A stretch of DNA of 64,000 nucleotides from Mycobacteroides franklinii (GCF_002013895.1 NZ_MAFQ01000003.1:360034-424033); one strand, 5' to 3'. Counted from the stretch's first letter, positions 18,430 to 26,709 are shown. Notes: generated by a model not told the origin, from the letters alone. Program-made: numbers and translations.

Positions 18430-18984
18430 CTAACGCAGAGCGGTCAGTCCATCGATCGAGCTGCCGTTGTTTTCCAGCGCGCTCTGCAGGGTCAACTTCT
18501 CCTCGGGCACTTTCTCAACATGTTTTTCGTACACGTCGCGATGCCCGACGAAGTCCATCAGCGGAACCGAGTACCCGCACGAGTCAGCCACCCGCGTGAC
18601 ATCAACCAAAATGATTGAACGAGCACCCTTTTCGAGCGTGTTAGCGAAATTCGCACGCAATTGCGGATACTCGGGTTCATTGAACTGCACCACGCGCGCC
18701 CGGCCGTGTAACCGAATGATGCGGCACCGCTTGTCGAATGAACAGAACATCAGCACGATGCGCCCGTTGTCGCGCACATGTGCGATGGTCTCCGCGCCGC
18801 TTCCGAAATAGTCCAGATAGCCCACCTGGCTCGGCCCCAGCACCGCAAAGGTCCCGGCCATCCCCTTCGGAGACACGTTGACGTGCCCGTCCGAGCCGCT
18901 GGGCGCCGTGCCCACGAAGAACACCGGCTGATCGGTCAGCCATCGCGCCAGTTTGTCGTCGATCTCTTCGTACACAAGACCCAT
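18430..18984 (-). CDS. Pyridoxamine-phosphate-oxidase-like (split-barrel) flavin/F420-binding protein
   Basis: 184 residues from the ATG at 18984; a TTG ten codons upstream would also fit. The N-terminal strand-rich half (FVGTAPSGSDGHVNVSPKG, then LDYFGSGAET and GRIVLMFCSF) is typical of the PNPOx-like split barrel, which binds FMN or F420. It is transcribed with the upstream CoA ligase, 52 bases away. Members of this family reduce or oxidise small substrates, but the substrate cannot be told from the sequence. Confidence 0.72.
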   Translation of the reverse strand: MGLVYEEIDDKLARWLTDQPVFFVGTAPSGSDGHVNVSPKGMAGTFAVLGPSQVGYLDYFGSGAETIAHVRDNGRIVLMFCSFDKRCRIIRLHGRARVVQFNEPEYPQLRANFANTLEKGARSIILVDVTRVADSCGYSVPLMDFVGHRDVYEKHVEKVPEEKLTLQSALENNGSSIDGLTALR

Positions 18985-19036
18985 GCGGTCCAGCGTGCCA
19001 CCGGGGCCCGACAATCCGCCAGCGGATTCCGGAGGG

Positions 19037-20611
19037 TCAGATGCGGGTGCGCAGATCCTTGCGCAGGATCTTGCCCGCAGCGCTCTTGGGAATCGCGTCG
19101 ATGAACTCGACCTGCCGAATCCGCTTGTGCGGAGCCACCTTCTGCTCGATGAAGGTCATCACCGCCTCATCGGTGAGGTCCGCGTCGGTGCGCACCACAA
19201 AGGCCTTGGGGATCTCGCCGCTGGAGGGATCGGGTACCCCGATAACAGCGGCATCGCCGATACCCGGATGGGTCAGCAGCAGCGCCTCCAGCTCGGCGGG
19301 GGGCACCTGGTAACCCTTGTACTTGATGAGCTCCTTGAGCCGGTCGACGATCGTCACCACCCCGTCGGCGCGCACCACCGCGATATCGCCGGTGTGCAGG
19401 AACCCGTCGGGCTCGATCGTCGCGGCGGTGGCTTCGTCGTTACCGAGGTAGCCGGCCATCACATTGGGCCCGCGTACCAGCAGCTCCCCCGGCGCACTTT
19501 CCCCCTCAGCCGGAACGTCGATCTCCACACCCGTCTCGGTGTCGATGAGCTTGTTCTCGGAATTCGGGACCGGGATACCCACCGAGTTGAGCGGGATATC
19601 GGGACGGTTCGGCGGAATGAGGTGGCTGACCGGGCTCAGCTCGGTCATGCCATAGCCCTGGCTCACGCGGCAATTGAGACGTGCGGCAACCGCATTGCCC
19701 AGCTGCTCGTCCAGCGGCGCGGCACCCGAGAACACCGAACGCAGGCAGGAGACGTCGTGCTTGTCGACATCCGGATGCTTGGCGAGCACCACGGCCACCG
19801 GCGGCGCCACGAAGACGTGGTCCACTCGGTAGTTGGCGATAGAGCCCAGGAAGGTGTCGAGCTCGAAGCGCGGCAGGATTATCAGCTCGGCGCCCAGCTT
19901 GAGCTGCACATTGAGCAGCACCACCAGTCCGTAGATATGGAAGAACGGCAGGACGGCCAGCACCCGGTCGCCTCGCTCCACCCCATAGAGGTGCTTGGCC
20001 TGGGCGATGTTGGCGACCAGGTTGCGATGGGTGAGCATGACGCCCTTGGCCTTGCCGGTGGTTCCCGACGAGTACGGCAGCACCGCCAAATGCGTTGCCG
20101 GGTCAAAGGAGATCTGCGGCGGCGCGAGATCGGGCCGCACGATATCGGCCAACGACAGGCGCCCTTCCACGGGATCGATGGTGATCACGTTGGCTGCATC
20201 GAGCCCGGCGATCTCGGCGGCCTCCAGCGCGCGCGACAGCAGCGGCGAGACCGTGAAGATGAGCTGGGACTTGGAGTCGGCGAGCTGCTTGGCGAGCTCC
20301 TCGGCGGTGTACAACACGTTGACCGTGCTCGCGGTGCCGCCCGCACGCAGGATGCCATGTAGTACGACGGCGAAGGTCGAGCAGTTGGGCAGGAAGACCG
20401 CCGCGACATCACCCGGGCCGAAACCGCGGTCGGCCAGCCCCGCCGCGGCAGCGTCAACCTGGGAGCGCAGCTCGCCGAAGGTGGTCTGTGCGCCGGAGAG
20501 CCCATCGATCAGCGCGACACGGCCGTCGTCTTCGCCTTGATCGCCAAACACGTACTCGTAGACGGAGCAGTCGGGAATCGAGACGTCGGGCAGCGGGCTT
20601 CGAAAGGTCAC
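19037..20611 (-). CDS. 4-coumarate-CoA ligase-like acyl-CoA synthetase (AMP-binding)
   Basis: 524 residues. The P-loop motif YSSGTTGKAKGVMLTH lies near residue 179, QGYGMTELSP near 325, TGDIA near 405 and the C-terminal catalytic Lys in PKSAAGKILR near 513. These are the full adenylation and thioesterification motifs of ANL enzymes, so it should activate a carboxylic acid as its CoA thioester. Its place beside FMO, SDR and hydrolase genes recalls fadD13 in the mymA operon. GTG start. Confidence 0.9.
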   Translation of the reverse strand: MTFRSPLPDVSIPDCSVYEYVFGDQGEDDGRVALIDGLSGAQTTFGELRSQVDAAAAGLADRGFGPGDVAAVFLPNCSTFAVVLHGILRAGGTASTVNVLYTAEELAKQLADSKSQLIFTVSPLLSRALEAAEIAGLDAANVITIDPVEGRLSLADIVRPDLAPPQISFDPATHLAVLPYSSGTTGKAKGVMLTHRNLVANIAQAKHLYGVERGDRVLAVLPFFHIYGLVVLLNVQLKLGAELIILPRFELDTFLGSIANYRVDHVFVAPPVAVVLAKHPDVDKHDVSCLRSVFSGAAPLDEQLGNAVAARLNCRVSQGYGMTELSPVSHLIPPNRPDIPLNSVGIPVPNSENKLIDTETGVEIDVPAEGESAPGELLVRGPNVMAGYLGNDEATAATIEPDGFLHTGDIAVVRADGVVTIVDRLKELIKYKGYQVPPAELEALLLTHPGIGDAAVIGVPDPSSGEIPKAFVVRTDADLTDEAVMTFIEQKVAPHKRIRQVEFIDAIPKSAAGKILRKDLRTRI

Positions 20612-20678
20612 GCCGGACAGTCTTGCACGCCGCGTCTAGTCCCTGCTCAGAGTCCTCGCCTCCACCATCGGGGGCCGT

Positions 20679-21182
20679 CTAGTCCTCGATGAGGTGCTCA
20701 AAGGCCTCGAGATTCTTCAGCGACTCTCCCCGCGACGTTCGCCAGGCCCATTCCTTCTGAATGGACGTCTTGAATCCCAATTCCAGCAAGACGTTGAAGT
20801 CGCCGTCCACGGCTTCCAGCACCTGCCCGAGCAGTCTGTCGATCTCATCGGGTGTGATCGCGGGCAGCGGTAGGCGACCCACCAGATAGATATCGCCCGT
20901 GTTGTCGATCGTGTACGCGACGGCGTATAACCGGCGGTTGCGTTTGAGCAGGTACCGGTACACACCCTCGGTGTTCTCGTCGGGACGGCGGCAGACGAAC
21001 ACCTCGATGCGCACGGCGTGCTCGCCGGGGCTGAGCATCGTGGTGATCTTCTGCTTGCGTTCGCCGGGCAGCTCCACGATGAGCGAAGGCTTGCCGTCGG
21101 GCCCGTGGTGTTCGGTGAAGGTGACTTCCCGCTCGACGAGCGTCCGCACGATGGTGGCGTAGGCCTGTTCGGCTGTCGTCAT
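20679..21182 (-). CDS. YbjN-domain protein, Rv0487 homologue
   Basis: 167 residues. It shows the alternating strands of the YbjN fold (related to type III secretion chaperones), for example [19 protein letters not shown] near the start and [19 protein letters not shown] later. Role unknown. The ATG overlaps the mshA stop by 4 bases, which fixes the start although the frame is open well upstream. The mshA-YbjN pairing matches Rv0486-Rv0487. Confidence 0.85.
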   Translation of the reverse strand: MTTAEQAYATIVRTLVEREVTFTEHHGPDGKPSLIVELPGERKQKITTMLSPGEHAVRIEVFVCRRPDENTEGVYRYLLKRNRRLYAVAYTIDNTGDIYLVGRLPLPAITPDEIDRLLGQVLEAVDGDFNVLLELGFKTSIQKEWAWRTSRGESLKNLEAFEHLIED

Positions 21183-22510
21183 CGCCGCAGCCCCGACAGC
21201 CGGCGCGCCCGGAAACGCGAACGAGGTGCTCGCTGCGTGGAGGGCCTTTGTGGCGCACGGTAATCGGCGATGGCACGGCTGTAACTCGACAGCAATGAGT
21301 CCGCGGTGCTGGACCAGGAGAAGCCCGCGGCATGTTCTACGGCCGCACGGCTGAGGTCGGATCCCGTACGCGCCAGCAAGCTCCCGATCGCACCCGCCCA
21401 GTCCTCGGTGCGATGAGTCGGCACCAGCAGACCGGTGCGTTCGTCGGCGACCGCGACCGGTAGACCGCCCACCGCGGCCGCCACCACCGGGGTACCGCAA
21501 GCCTGCGCCTCGATGGCCACCAGTCCGAAGGACTCCGAATGACTGGGCACCGCAACGATATCGGCCGCCCGATAGACCTGGGCGAGCCTTTCTCGTGTTT
21601 GCGGAGGCAGGAAGGTGACCCGGTCGGCGATCCCGAGGTCCACGGCGAGATCCTGCAGCGCCGTCGGCTCGTCGAGACCACTGCCCGACGGCCCGCCGAC
21701 AATCAGAACCCGAACCCCGGGCAGCCGCTCAGCGGCGCGGACCAACAGATCGGGAGCCTTCAGTGGCTGGATGCGCCCGACGAAGGCCACCACCTGCTCA
21801 TCGGTCCGCAGGCCGAATTCGGCGCGGGCGGCAGCCCTGTCGCCCGGAGTAAACACGTCCAGGTCGACGCCGGGATGGACAATATCGATGCGCCCAGGGT
21901 CCGCGTTATGTATCGAAACCAGTTGCTTGGCCTCATCTTTGGTGTTGACGATGAGCCGGTCGGCCTCATCTACCACCTGCTGCTCACCCACGGCGCGCAA
22001 CGCGGGCTCCGGGCGGTCCCCCTCGGCTAGGGTCTGGTTCTTGACGGCGGCCAGCGTATGCGCGGTGTGCACCAGCGGAACACCCCAGCGATCGCGGGCC
22101 AGCCAGCCTGCCTGGCCGGAGAGCCAGTAGTGCGAGTGAACCAGGTTGTAGTAGCCGGGCTCGTGGATCGCCTCGGCCCGCAGCACCCCGGCGGTGAATG
22201 CGCACAGCTGGGTAGGCAGGTCGTACTTGTCCAAGCCCTCGAAGGGGCCGGCGACGATATTGCGCACCGTCACCCCGTCGGCGACGGCCACCGCCGGCTC
22301 ATCGGACGACGCGGTGGCACGGGTGAAGATGTCGACGGCGACACCCCGACGGGCCAGCTGAAGTGCCGTCTGCAGCACGTAGACGTTCATACCGCCGGCA
22401 TCGCCGGTACCCGGCTGAGCCAGTGGTGAGGTGTGTACGGATAGGACGGCGACGCGGCGCGGCTTCAGCGCCGCAACCGCCCGGCGCGCGAACTCATCGC
22501 CACTAAGCAC
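21179..22510 (-). CDS. mshA: D-inositol-3-phosphate glycosyltransferase (mycothiol synthesis)
   Basis: 443 residues, GT-B fold, GT4 family. The N-terminal domain has [20 protein letters not shown], which is highly characteristic of MshA, and the C-terminal half has [16 protein letters not shown] and the EX7E-type [18 protein letters not shown]. It joins UDP-GlcNAc to inositol-3-phosphate, the first step to mycothiol. The start is a GTG; a downstream partner (YbjN-like) overlaps its stop. Synteny with Rv0486 supports the call. Confidence 0.96.
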   Translation of the reverse strand: MLSGDEFARRAVAALKPRRVAVLSVHTSPLAQPGTGDAGGMNVYVLQTALQLARRGVAVDIFTRATASSDEPAVAVADGVTVRNIVAGPFEGLDKYDLPTQLCAFTAGVLRAEAIHEPGYYNLVHSHYWLSGQAGWLARDRWGVPLVHTAHTLAAVKNQTLAEGDRPEPALRAVGEQQVVDEADRLIVNTKDEAKQLVSIHNADPGRIDIVHPGVDLDVFTPGDRAAARAEFGLRTDEQVVAFVGRIQPLKAPDLLVRAAERLPGVRVLIVGGPSGSGLDEPTALQDLAVDLGIADRVTFLPPQTRERLAQVYRAADIVAVPSHSESFGLVAIEAQACGTPVVAAAVGGLPVAVADERTGLLVPTHRTEDWAGAIGSLLARTGSDLSRAAVEHAAGFSWSSTADSLLSSYSRAIADYRAPQRPSTQRAPRSRFRARRLSGLRR

Positions 22511-22574
22511 ACAGCCATCTTGTCACTTACCCACAGACGGTTGACGCGCAGCATCGCTACCAGCGGTTTGAGCG

Positions 22575-23036
22575 TCAGCGTGACCTGATCTCCTGCCGGT
22601 ATCCCTCTTCGAGGATCTTGCGCAGCTTCTCGTCCGAATGCGTGATGGCCAGCGAGATGAACGGCGAAATGACCTTGCCGAGCGCGCGCCCGGCAAGCCC
22701 GCCGGGCAGCCGGTAGTCGATGTTGATCTCCAGCTCGGTTTCGTCGTCGGAGGTGGGCCGGAAACGACATTCGATCTGGTTGTCGATCCCCGAACGCGAC
22801 TCGGTGGTGAACAGGGTGTCCGGGTCCCACCCGGTCACCTCGATTGTCGACCGCAGGGTGGCGCCGAGGTTGATGGCAATGTCGTACTTGGCGCCAAGGC
22901 CGCGTGACACGTCGTTGACGAAGCGAACGTGCTCGATCCCGAACATCCAGTCCGCCAGATGGTGCGCATCACTGACATAGTCGAAGGCGTATGCCATGGG
23001 CACCTTTGCGGAGGAGACGTGATGGATATGCGTCAT
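22575..23036 (-). CDS. SRPBCC-family protein
   Basis: 153 residues. Opening strand THIHHVSSAKVPMAYAFDYV, DWMFGIEHV, then beta strands with ELEINIDYRLPG and a C-terminal helix with SDEKLRKILEEG make an SRPBCC (polyketide cyclase/dehydrase) fold likely. The ATG at 23036 is preferred; a GTG two codons upstream is possible. It is inserted between mshA and the ROK regulator relative to M. tuberculosis. Ligand unknown. Confidence 0.72.
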   Translation of the reverse strand: MTHIHHVSSAKVPMAYAFDYVSDAHHLADWMFGIEHVRFVNDVSRGLGAKYDIAINLGATLRSTIEVTGWDPDTLFTTESRSGIDNQIECRFRPTSDDETELEINIDYRLPGGLAGRALGKVISPFISLAITHSDEKLRKILEEGYRQEIRSR

Positions 23037-23064
23037 GTGCACATCCCTATCACTTTCACCTTCG

Positions 23065-23122
23065 CCGAGTGTGAAGCCATGGCGGAAAACCGTGCGAAAC
23101 CCCGCCATGGCTTCACGCTCGG
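23065..23122 (-). terminator. Long hairpin after the ROK regulator gene
   Basis: Two 21-base arms (23065-23085 and 23102-23122) pair with a single mismatch around a 16-base loop, 15 bases after the ROK gene stop. No T run follows, so it is either a U-less terminator or a duplication-derived structure. Confidence 0.5.
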
Positions 23123-23136
23123 TGCAGCTCAGAGCC

Positions 23137-24375
23137 TCAGGCCAGTGCAGAGGCCTCGCCGCGGCGCGCCGACGCCCGCCGCATGGCACCCAAGGGATCG
23201 GCGAACAGCCCGCCCAGCGACACCACACCGGCGCCGGCCTCCTGCACCCGGTTGCCGAAGGCCGTCACCCGAATATCGCGCTTGGATAACGTCGATCGGT
23301 CCAGGAAGGCGGTCTCGACGTCATTCATCACTTCGGGGTACTCGGTGAAGGCCTGGCCACCGACGATCACCTCGTCGGGGTTGAGGATGTCCCGCAACAG
23401 CGCCACCGACTGGCCCAACACGCGTCCGCGTTCGGAAAGCAGTTGGCGCGCAGACTCATTGCCGCCGCGCGCGGCCTTGTACACGGCACTCACCGAGACC
23501 CCTTCACCGGCGGGCACGATGCGAAGCTTGCGTGCCGCGGCCAGCACCGCCTCATCACTGACGGTGGTCTCCAACTTGCCGGTGCCGCCTAACAATTCGG
23601 AATCGACCGGCAGTGCCGCAATGGTTCCCGGCCCACTGGACGGGCTGTGTACCCGTCCATCGATGGCAAGCGCGAAACCAACTGTCTCACGGGCGTATAC
23701 GTACAGGCTCGTCAAGGAGCGGGCCGCGAAGCGGCGCAGTCCCAGTAGCAGCTCGGCACCGGCCATCGCGTCCACGTGCGAGGCCACCGATACCGGCAGA
23801 CCCAGGGTGTCGGCGAAGACTCGGCCCACCGGCGCCTCGGTCCAGCCCAAACGCGGGTGATCCACCGTCCCGGCCGGTCCGTCGACCACACCACCGGTGG
23901 CTACACCTACCCACAGTGGCCGGCGGCGGTGCCAACGGGCCAGGTAGCGCTGCGCGCTGCCGGCCAGGGACGCCAGCGCGGCACCTTGCGGACCGTTTGG
24001 CGTGGGAGTTTCCACCACATCCAGGGTCCGCCCGAACAGGTCGGTCGCCACGATGCTGGTGGCGCGGGCACCTATGTGGATGCCCAGGGTCAGGAACGGC
24101 TCGTGGTTGAGCTCCACGGGCACCCGCGGGCGGCCGATGGCGCCCGAAACCGCCAGGTCGGCGCGTTCACGCAGCAGTCCGGCGTCCAGCAACGCCGTCA
24201 CCTGCCGGTTGACGGTAGCGATGGAAAGGCCCGTGACCTGGGCAATTGCGTCGCGGGCGACGGGCCCGCGCACACGGGCGGCGCGGAAGACCGAGGACGC
24301 GGCGCTATCGCCGATGTACAGGGCGGGCGGGTGAATCTGGTGGCGGGAAACAGGTCGGCGAACCGGAGCAGTCAT
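23137..24375 (-). CDS. ROK-family (NagC/XylR) transcriptional regulator, Rv0485 homologue
   Basis: 412 residues from the ATG at 24375, which has AAAGGA 8 bases upstream. An N-terminal winged helix-turn-helix (VARDAIAQVTGLSIATVNRQ, about residues 37-56) is followed by the ROK sugar-kinase-like domain with LTLGIHIGARA and GVATGGVVDGPAG. The Cys-rich zinc motif of ROK kinases is not seen, as in other regulators. In M. tuberculosis this gene lies at the same place, divergent from the SDR Rv0484c, as here. Effector unknown. Confidence 0.88.
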   Translation of the reverse strand: MTAPVRRPVSRHQIHPPALYIGDSAASSVFRAARVRGPVARDAIAQVTGLSIATVNRQVTALLDAGLLRERADLAVSGAIGRPRVPVELNHEPFLTLGIHIGARATSIVATDLFGRTLDVVETPTPNGPQGAALASLAGSAQRYLARWHRRRPLWVGVATGGVVDGPAGTVDHPRLGWTEAPVGRVFADTLGLPVSVASHVDAMAGAELLLGLRRFAARSLTSLYVYARETVGFALAIDGRVHSPSSGPGTIAALPVDSELLGGTGKLETTVSDEAVLAAARKLRIVPAGEGVSVSAVYKAARGGNESARQLLSERGRVLGQSVALLRDILNPDEVIVGGQAFTEYPEVMNDVETAFLDRSTLSKRDIRVTAFGNRVQEAGAGVVSLGGLFADPLGAMRRASARRGEASALA

Positions 24376-24659
24376 GAGATGGGTCCTTTGGCGGGGGCCG
24401 GATTCAGGCGAGGGCTGAAACACGGGCTACAGGTGGCTTTTGGTGTTGTGAACTGGGGCGATACCACGCCCGAGACGTCAAGAAAGACGCAGAAATCAGG
24501 CGCAGCGACAGACGCAGCGACAACACAGCTCGCGAGCCAGCGGCAGCCGAGAACCAATACCCGCGATCACAAAAGTGACCCGGGGTTCGGCGGCACGCGT
24601 GTTGGACACAGGCGAAATTTAGCATCCCTACGAGCCGATGTCCTAGTAGGACTTCTGAC

Positions 24660-24665
24660 TACAGT
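24660..24665 (+). promoter_or_regulatory. -10 element for the Rv0484c-type SDR
   Basis: TACAGT (TANNNT) ends 7 nt before the ATG at 24673 with no ribosome binding site between them, which suggests a leaderless mRNA. The 297-base divergent gap (24376-24672) also holds several GACGCAG-like short repeats near 24491-24519 but no other clear site. Confidence 0.4.
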
Positions 24666-24672
24666 GACGACC

Positions 24673-25422
24673 ATGACCAATCCCACGTTCGACGGCCGGG
24701 TCGCGGTCGTCACCGGCGCCAGCTCCGGAATCGGCGCGGCCACCGCTAAATCACTTGCTGCCCTTGGGTTTCACGTCGTCGTCGCGGCGCGTCGAGAAGA
24801 CCGCGTCAAGGCTCTCGCCGATGAAATCGGGGGCACCGCGGTTGTGCTCGATGTCACCGATGCCGATTCGGTTGCGGCCCTTGCGCAGAGCCTGGACCGG
24901 GTGGATGTGCTGATCAACAACGCCGGCGGCGCGTGGGGCCTGGAGCCGGTGTTGGAAGCGGATCTGGAGCACTGGCGCTGGATGTGGGAAACCAATGTGG
25001 TGGGCACCCTGCAGGTGACCCGCGCGCTGCTGCCCAAGCTGATTGCCTCCGGCGACGGGCTCATCGTCACCATCACATCCATCGCCGCACTCGACGTCTA
25101 CGACGGCGGCAGCGGATACACATCCGCCAAGCACGCTCAGGCGGCGCTGCATCGCACATTGCGCGGTGAGCTTCTCGGAAAGCCGGTGCGGCTCACCGAG
25201 GTCGCGCCGGGCGCGGTGGAGACGGAGTTCTCGGTGGTCCGCTTCGACGGCGACCAGGACCGCGCCGACGCGGTGTACCGAGGAATCACACCCCTGGTGG
25301 CCGAGGATGTCGCCGAGATCATTGCCTTCGTCGCGTCGCGGCCGCCGCACGTCAACCTGGACCAGATTGTGGTCAAGCCGCGGGATCAGGCCTCGTCTAC
25401 CCGCAGGGCGACGCGTCAGTAA
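24673..25422 (+). CDS. Short-chain dehydrogenase/reductase, Rv0484c homologue
   Basis: 249 residues. TGASSGIG at about residues 14-21, NNAGG near 85, and catalytic YTSAK near 152 are all present. The motif order and compact length are those of classical SDRs close to serine/3-hydroxy acid dehydrogenases. It is divergent from the ROK regulator, which may control it. An in-frame GTG three codons upstream is an alternative start. The gene converges on the tRNA array, from which it is separated by a perfect palindrome. Confidence 0.9.
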   Translation: MTNPTFDGRVAVVTGASSGIGAATAKSLAALGFHVVVAARREDRVKALADEIGGTAVVLDVTDADSVAALAQSLDRVDVLINNAGGAWGLEPVLEADLEHWRWMWETNVVGTLQVTRALLPKLIASGDGLIVTITSIAALDVYDGGSGYTSAKHAQAALHRTLRGELLGKPVRLTEVAPGAVETEFSVVRFDGDQDRADAVYRGITPLVAEDVAEIIAFVASRPPHVNLDQIVVKPRDQASSTRRATRQ

Positions 25423-25457
25423 GAGGTTCGGACCTTCCTGGACCACACATTGCCTTG

Positions 25458-25491
25458 TGTTCGGTGTTCGGTCATGACCGAACACCGAACA
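25458..25491. repeat. Perfect 34-bp palindrome at the SDR/tRNA-array boundary
   Basis: Each 17-base arm pairs completely with no loop; each arm itself contains two direct copies of TGTTCGG. It lies 34 bases after the SDR stop and 7 bases beyond the 3' end of the last tRNA of the array. It may act as a bidirectional terminator for convergent transcription, or mark the edge of an inserted segment. Confidence 0.7.
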
Positions 25492-25498
25492 GAAAAGC

Positions 25499-25573
25499 TG
25501 GCGCCTCTGGCGGGAATCGAACCCGCGTCACGTGTGTACACGACAGGCGCGCTTCCTGTTGAGCTAGTCCGGC
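25499..25573 (-). tRNA. Degenerate tRNA, anticodon uncertain (TGT by position)
   Basis: A good T arm (GCGGG-TTCGATT-CCCGC), TAGCTC at the D arm and an encoded CCA are present. The acceptor stem pairs only at its outer 3 positions, one D-stem pair is broken and position 33 is G instead of U. It may be a decayed gene or need modification or folding that cannot be predicted here. Confidence 0.5.
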
Positions 25574-25581
25574 GCGGTAGG

Positions 25582-25653
25582 TACCCCCGGGAAGAATCGA
25601 ACTTCCATCCACGGCTTCGTAGGCCGTCACTCTGTCCGTTGAGCTACAGGGGT
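25582..25653 (-). tRNA. tRNA-Arg (anticodon ACG)
   Basis: Acceptor ACCCCTG/CGGGGGT pairs fully with one G-U. The anticodon arm is ACGGC-CTACGAA-GCCGT and the T arm GGAAG-TTCGATT-CTTCC. No CCA is encoded; A is the discriminator base. Confidence 0.88.
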
Positions 25654-25667
25654 GTGGTGCCTTTCGG

Positions 25668-25740
25668 CACCCCCGGCGGGATTCGAACCCACAACTTCCG
25701 GTTCCGGAAACCGGCGCGCTATCCATTGCGCTACAGGGGC
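25668..25740 (-). tRNA. tRNA-Arg (anticodon CCG)
   Basis: Acceptor GCCCCTG/CGGGGGT, anticodon arm CCGGT-TTCCGGA-ACCGG, T arm GTGGG-TTCGAAT-CCCGC. No encoded CCA. Only 14 bases separate it from the next Arg tRNA. Confidence 0.85.
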
Positions 25741-25742
25741 GT

Positions 25743-25817
25743 TGGGGCGACCGGAGGGAGTTGAACCCTCGACTGCGGAGTCACAGACCGCTGTGTTTCC
25801 GCTACACCACGGCCGCC
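25743..25817 (-). tRNA. tRNA-His (anticodon GTG)
   Basis: Acceptor GCGGCCG/CGGTCGC with the His-specific extra G at -1 opposite C73. The anticodon loop is CTGTGAC, with a T-T mismatch at the top of its stem. The D stem GTGT/ACAC is complete. CCA is encoded. Confidence 0.85.
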
Positions 25818-25818
25818 A

Positions 25819-25855
25819 TGGCGGAGGCGGAGGGATTCGAACAGTCTCCGGTTCG
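25819..25855 (-). tRNA. tRNA 3' half (37 nt) with encoded CCA
   Basis: T-loop TTCGAAT, 3' T-stem strand CCCTC, acceptor strand CGCCTCC, G73 and CCA resemble the 3' half of a tRNA-Ser. No matching D or anticodon arm exists: the sequence begins directly after the discriminator base of tRNA-Gln. Annotated as a fragment, not an intact tRNA. Confidence 0.7.
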
Positions 25856-25927
25856 CTGCCTCGCCAGGGCTCGAACCTGAACTCCCGGATTCAAAGTCCG
25901 GTGGGCGACCGATTACCCCACAAGGCA
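25856..25927 (-). tRNA. tRNA-Gln (anticodon TTG)
   Basis: Acceptor TGCCTTG/CGAGGCA, anticodon arm CCGGA-CTTTGAA-TCCGG, and T loop TTCGAGC. All stems close, with one weak T-stem pair. CCA is not encoded. Confidence 0.88.
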
Positions 25928-25931
25928 TTGT

Positions 25932-25968
25932 TGGTGCGTACGAAGCGATTCGAACCTGCACCACCGCG
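25932..25968 (-). tRNA. tRNA 3' half (37 nt) with encoded CCA
   Basis: T-loop TTCGAAT, acceptor strand CGTACGC, A73 and CCA are present, without a 5' half. It begins right after the discriminator base of tRNA-Asn and has exactly the same length as the other half-tRNA in this array. Confidence 0.7.
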
Positions 25969-26040
25969 CTCCCCGAGCAGGATTCGGACCTGCAGTCACG
26001 GATCAACAATCCGCCGGTTTACCGATTAACCAACCGGGGA
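25969..26040 (-). tRNA. tRNA-Asn (anticodon GTT)
   Basis: Acceptor TCCCCGG/TCGGGGA, D arm GGTT/AACC, anticodon arm GCGGA-TTGTTGA-TCCGT, T arm GCAGG-TCCGAAT-CCTGC. CCA not encoded. Confidence 0.88.
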
Positions 26041-26057
26041 AAGCACTGGTGAGGCAC

Positions 26058-26540
26058 CTATGGAGCCATCGCATAGGTGAACCTGTCTCGTTCCTTCGGC
26101 TCGAAAGGCTCACGCATGAGGGTCATCCCGGCCTCTTGCGGAGTGCGGTTACCCTTGAACCCGTTACAGTCCCGGCAGGCCGCTACCGTGTTGAGCCAGG
26201 AGTCGACTCCCCCACGAGACCGCGGCAGGACGTGATCCCACGTTTCGGCCGAGGCCCCGCAGTACACACAGGCGTAGCCATCGCGCCGCAGCACTCCCAC
26301 CCGGCTGACGCGATTTTGTGAGGTGTACGGGATGTACACGTACTCACGCAGCGCGATCGAGACCGGCAGCTCGATGACCAGCGATGCACTGCGCACGTGC
26401 ACCGCGGGGCGGTGGGTGTCGATGGCGTACACGACCCCCTTGAGAATCAGCTTGATCGCGTGCTGCCACGGAATCTGGTGCAGTACGCGGTAATCGGCGT
26501 TGCAGAACTGCACGGTTTGGTTGGCCATCAAAGTCGACAT
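26058..26540 (-). CDS. HNH endonuclease embedded in the tRNA array
   Basis: 160 residues from the ATG at 26540, which has AAAGGAGG 9 bases upstream. The C-terminal half is a zinc-type HNH domain: CVYCG near residue 101, WDHVLPRSRGG (catalytic His), then N near 126 and CRDCN. The N-terminal ~80 residues hold a beta-rich region of unknown role. The open frame runs on upstream through tRNA-Leu, but that part is not coding. Flanked 17 bases away by tRNA-Asn and 84 bases away by tRNA-Leu. HNH genes of this kind are common in actinophages and accompany mycobacterial tRNA arrays; it may be a mobile nicking/homing enzyme. Confidence 0.85.
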   Translation of the reverse strand: MSTLMANQTVQFCNADYRVLHQIPWQHAIKLILKGVVYAIDTHRPAVHVRSASLVIELPVSIALREYVYIPYTSQNRVSRVGVLRRDGYACVYCGASAETWDHVLPRSRGGVDSWLNTVAACRDCNGFKGNRTPQEAGMTLMREPFEPKERDRFTYAMAP

Positions 26541-26624
26541 TGCCGCGTACCTCCTTTCCTTGGTCGATTGGTCGTCGGCTGTGTCGCGCGGGCAAGACGG
26601 GAACCCCTCATCGACACATGTGCG

Positions 26625-26709
26625 TACGTCCGGCAGGAGTCGAACCTGCATGCCCGTTTCGGGCACTGGAGTCTGAATCCAGCGCGTATCCCAGTTTCGC
26701 CACGGACGC
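26625..26709 (-). tRNA. tRNA-Leu (anticodon CAG)
   Basis: Acceptor GCGTCCG/CGGACGT, anticodon arm CTGGA-TTCAGAC-TCCAG, a long class II variable arm (TGCCCGAAACGGGCA) and T arm GCAGG-TTCGACT-CCTGC. It is the first tRNA of the array in the direction of transcription. Confidence 0.9.
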
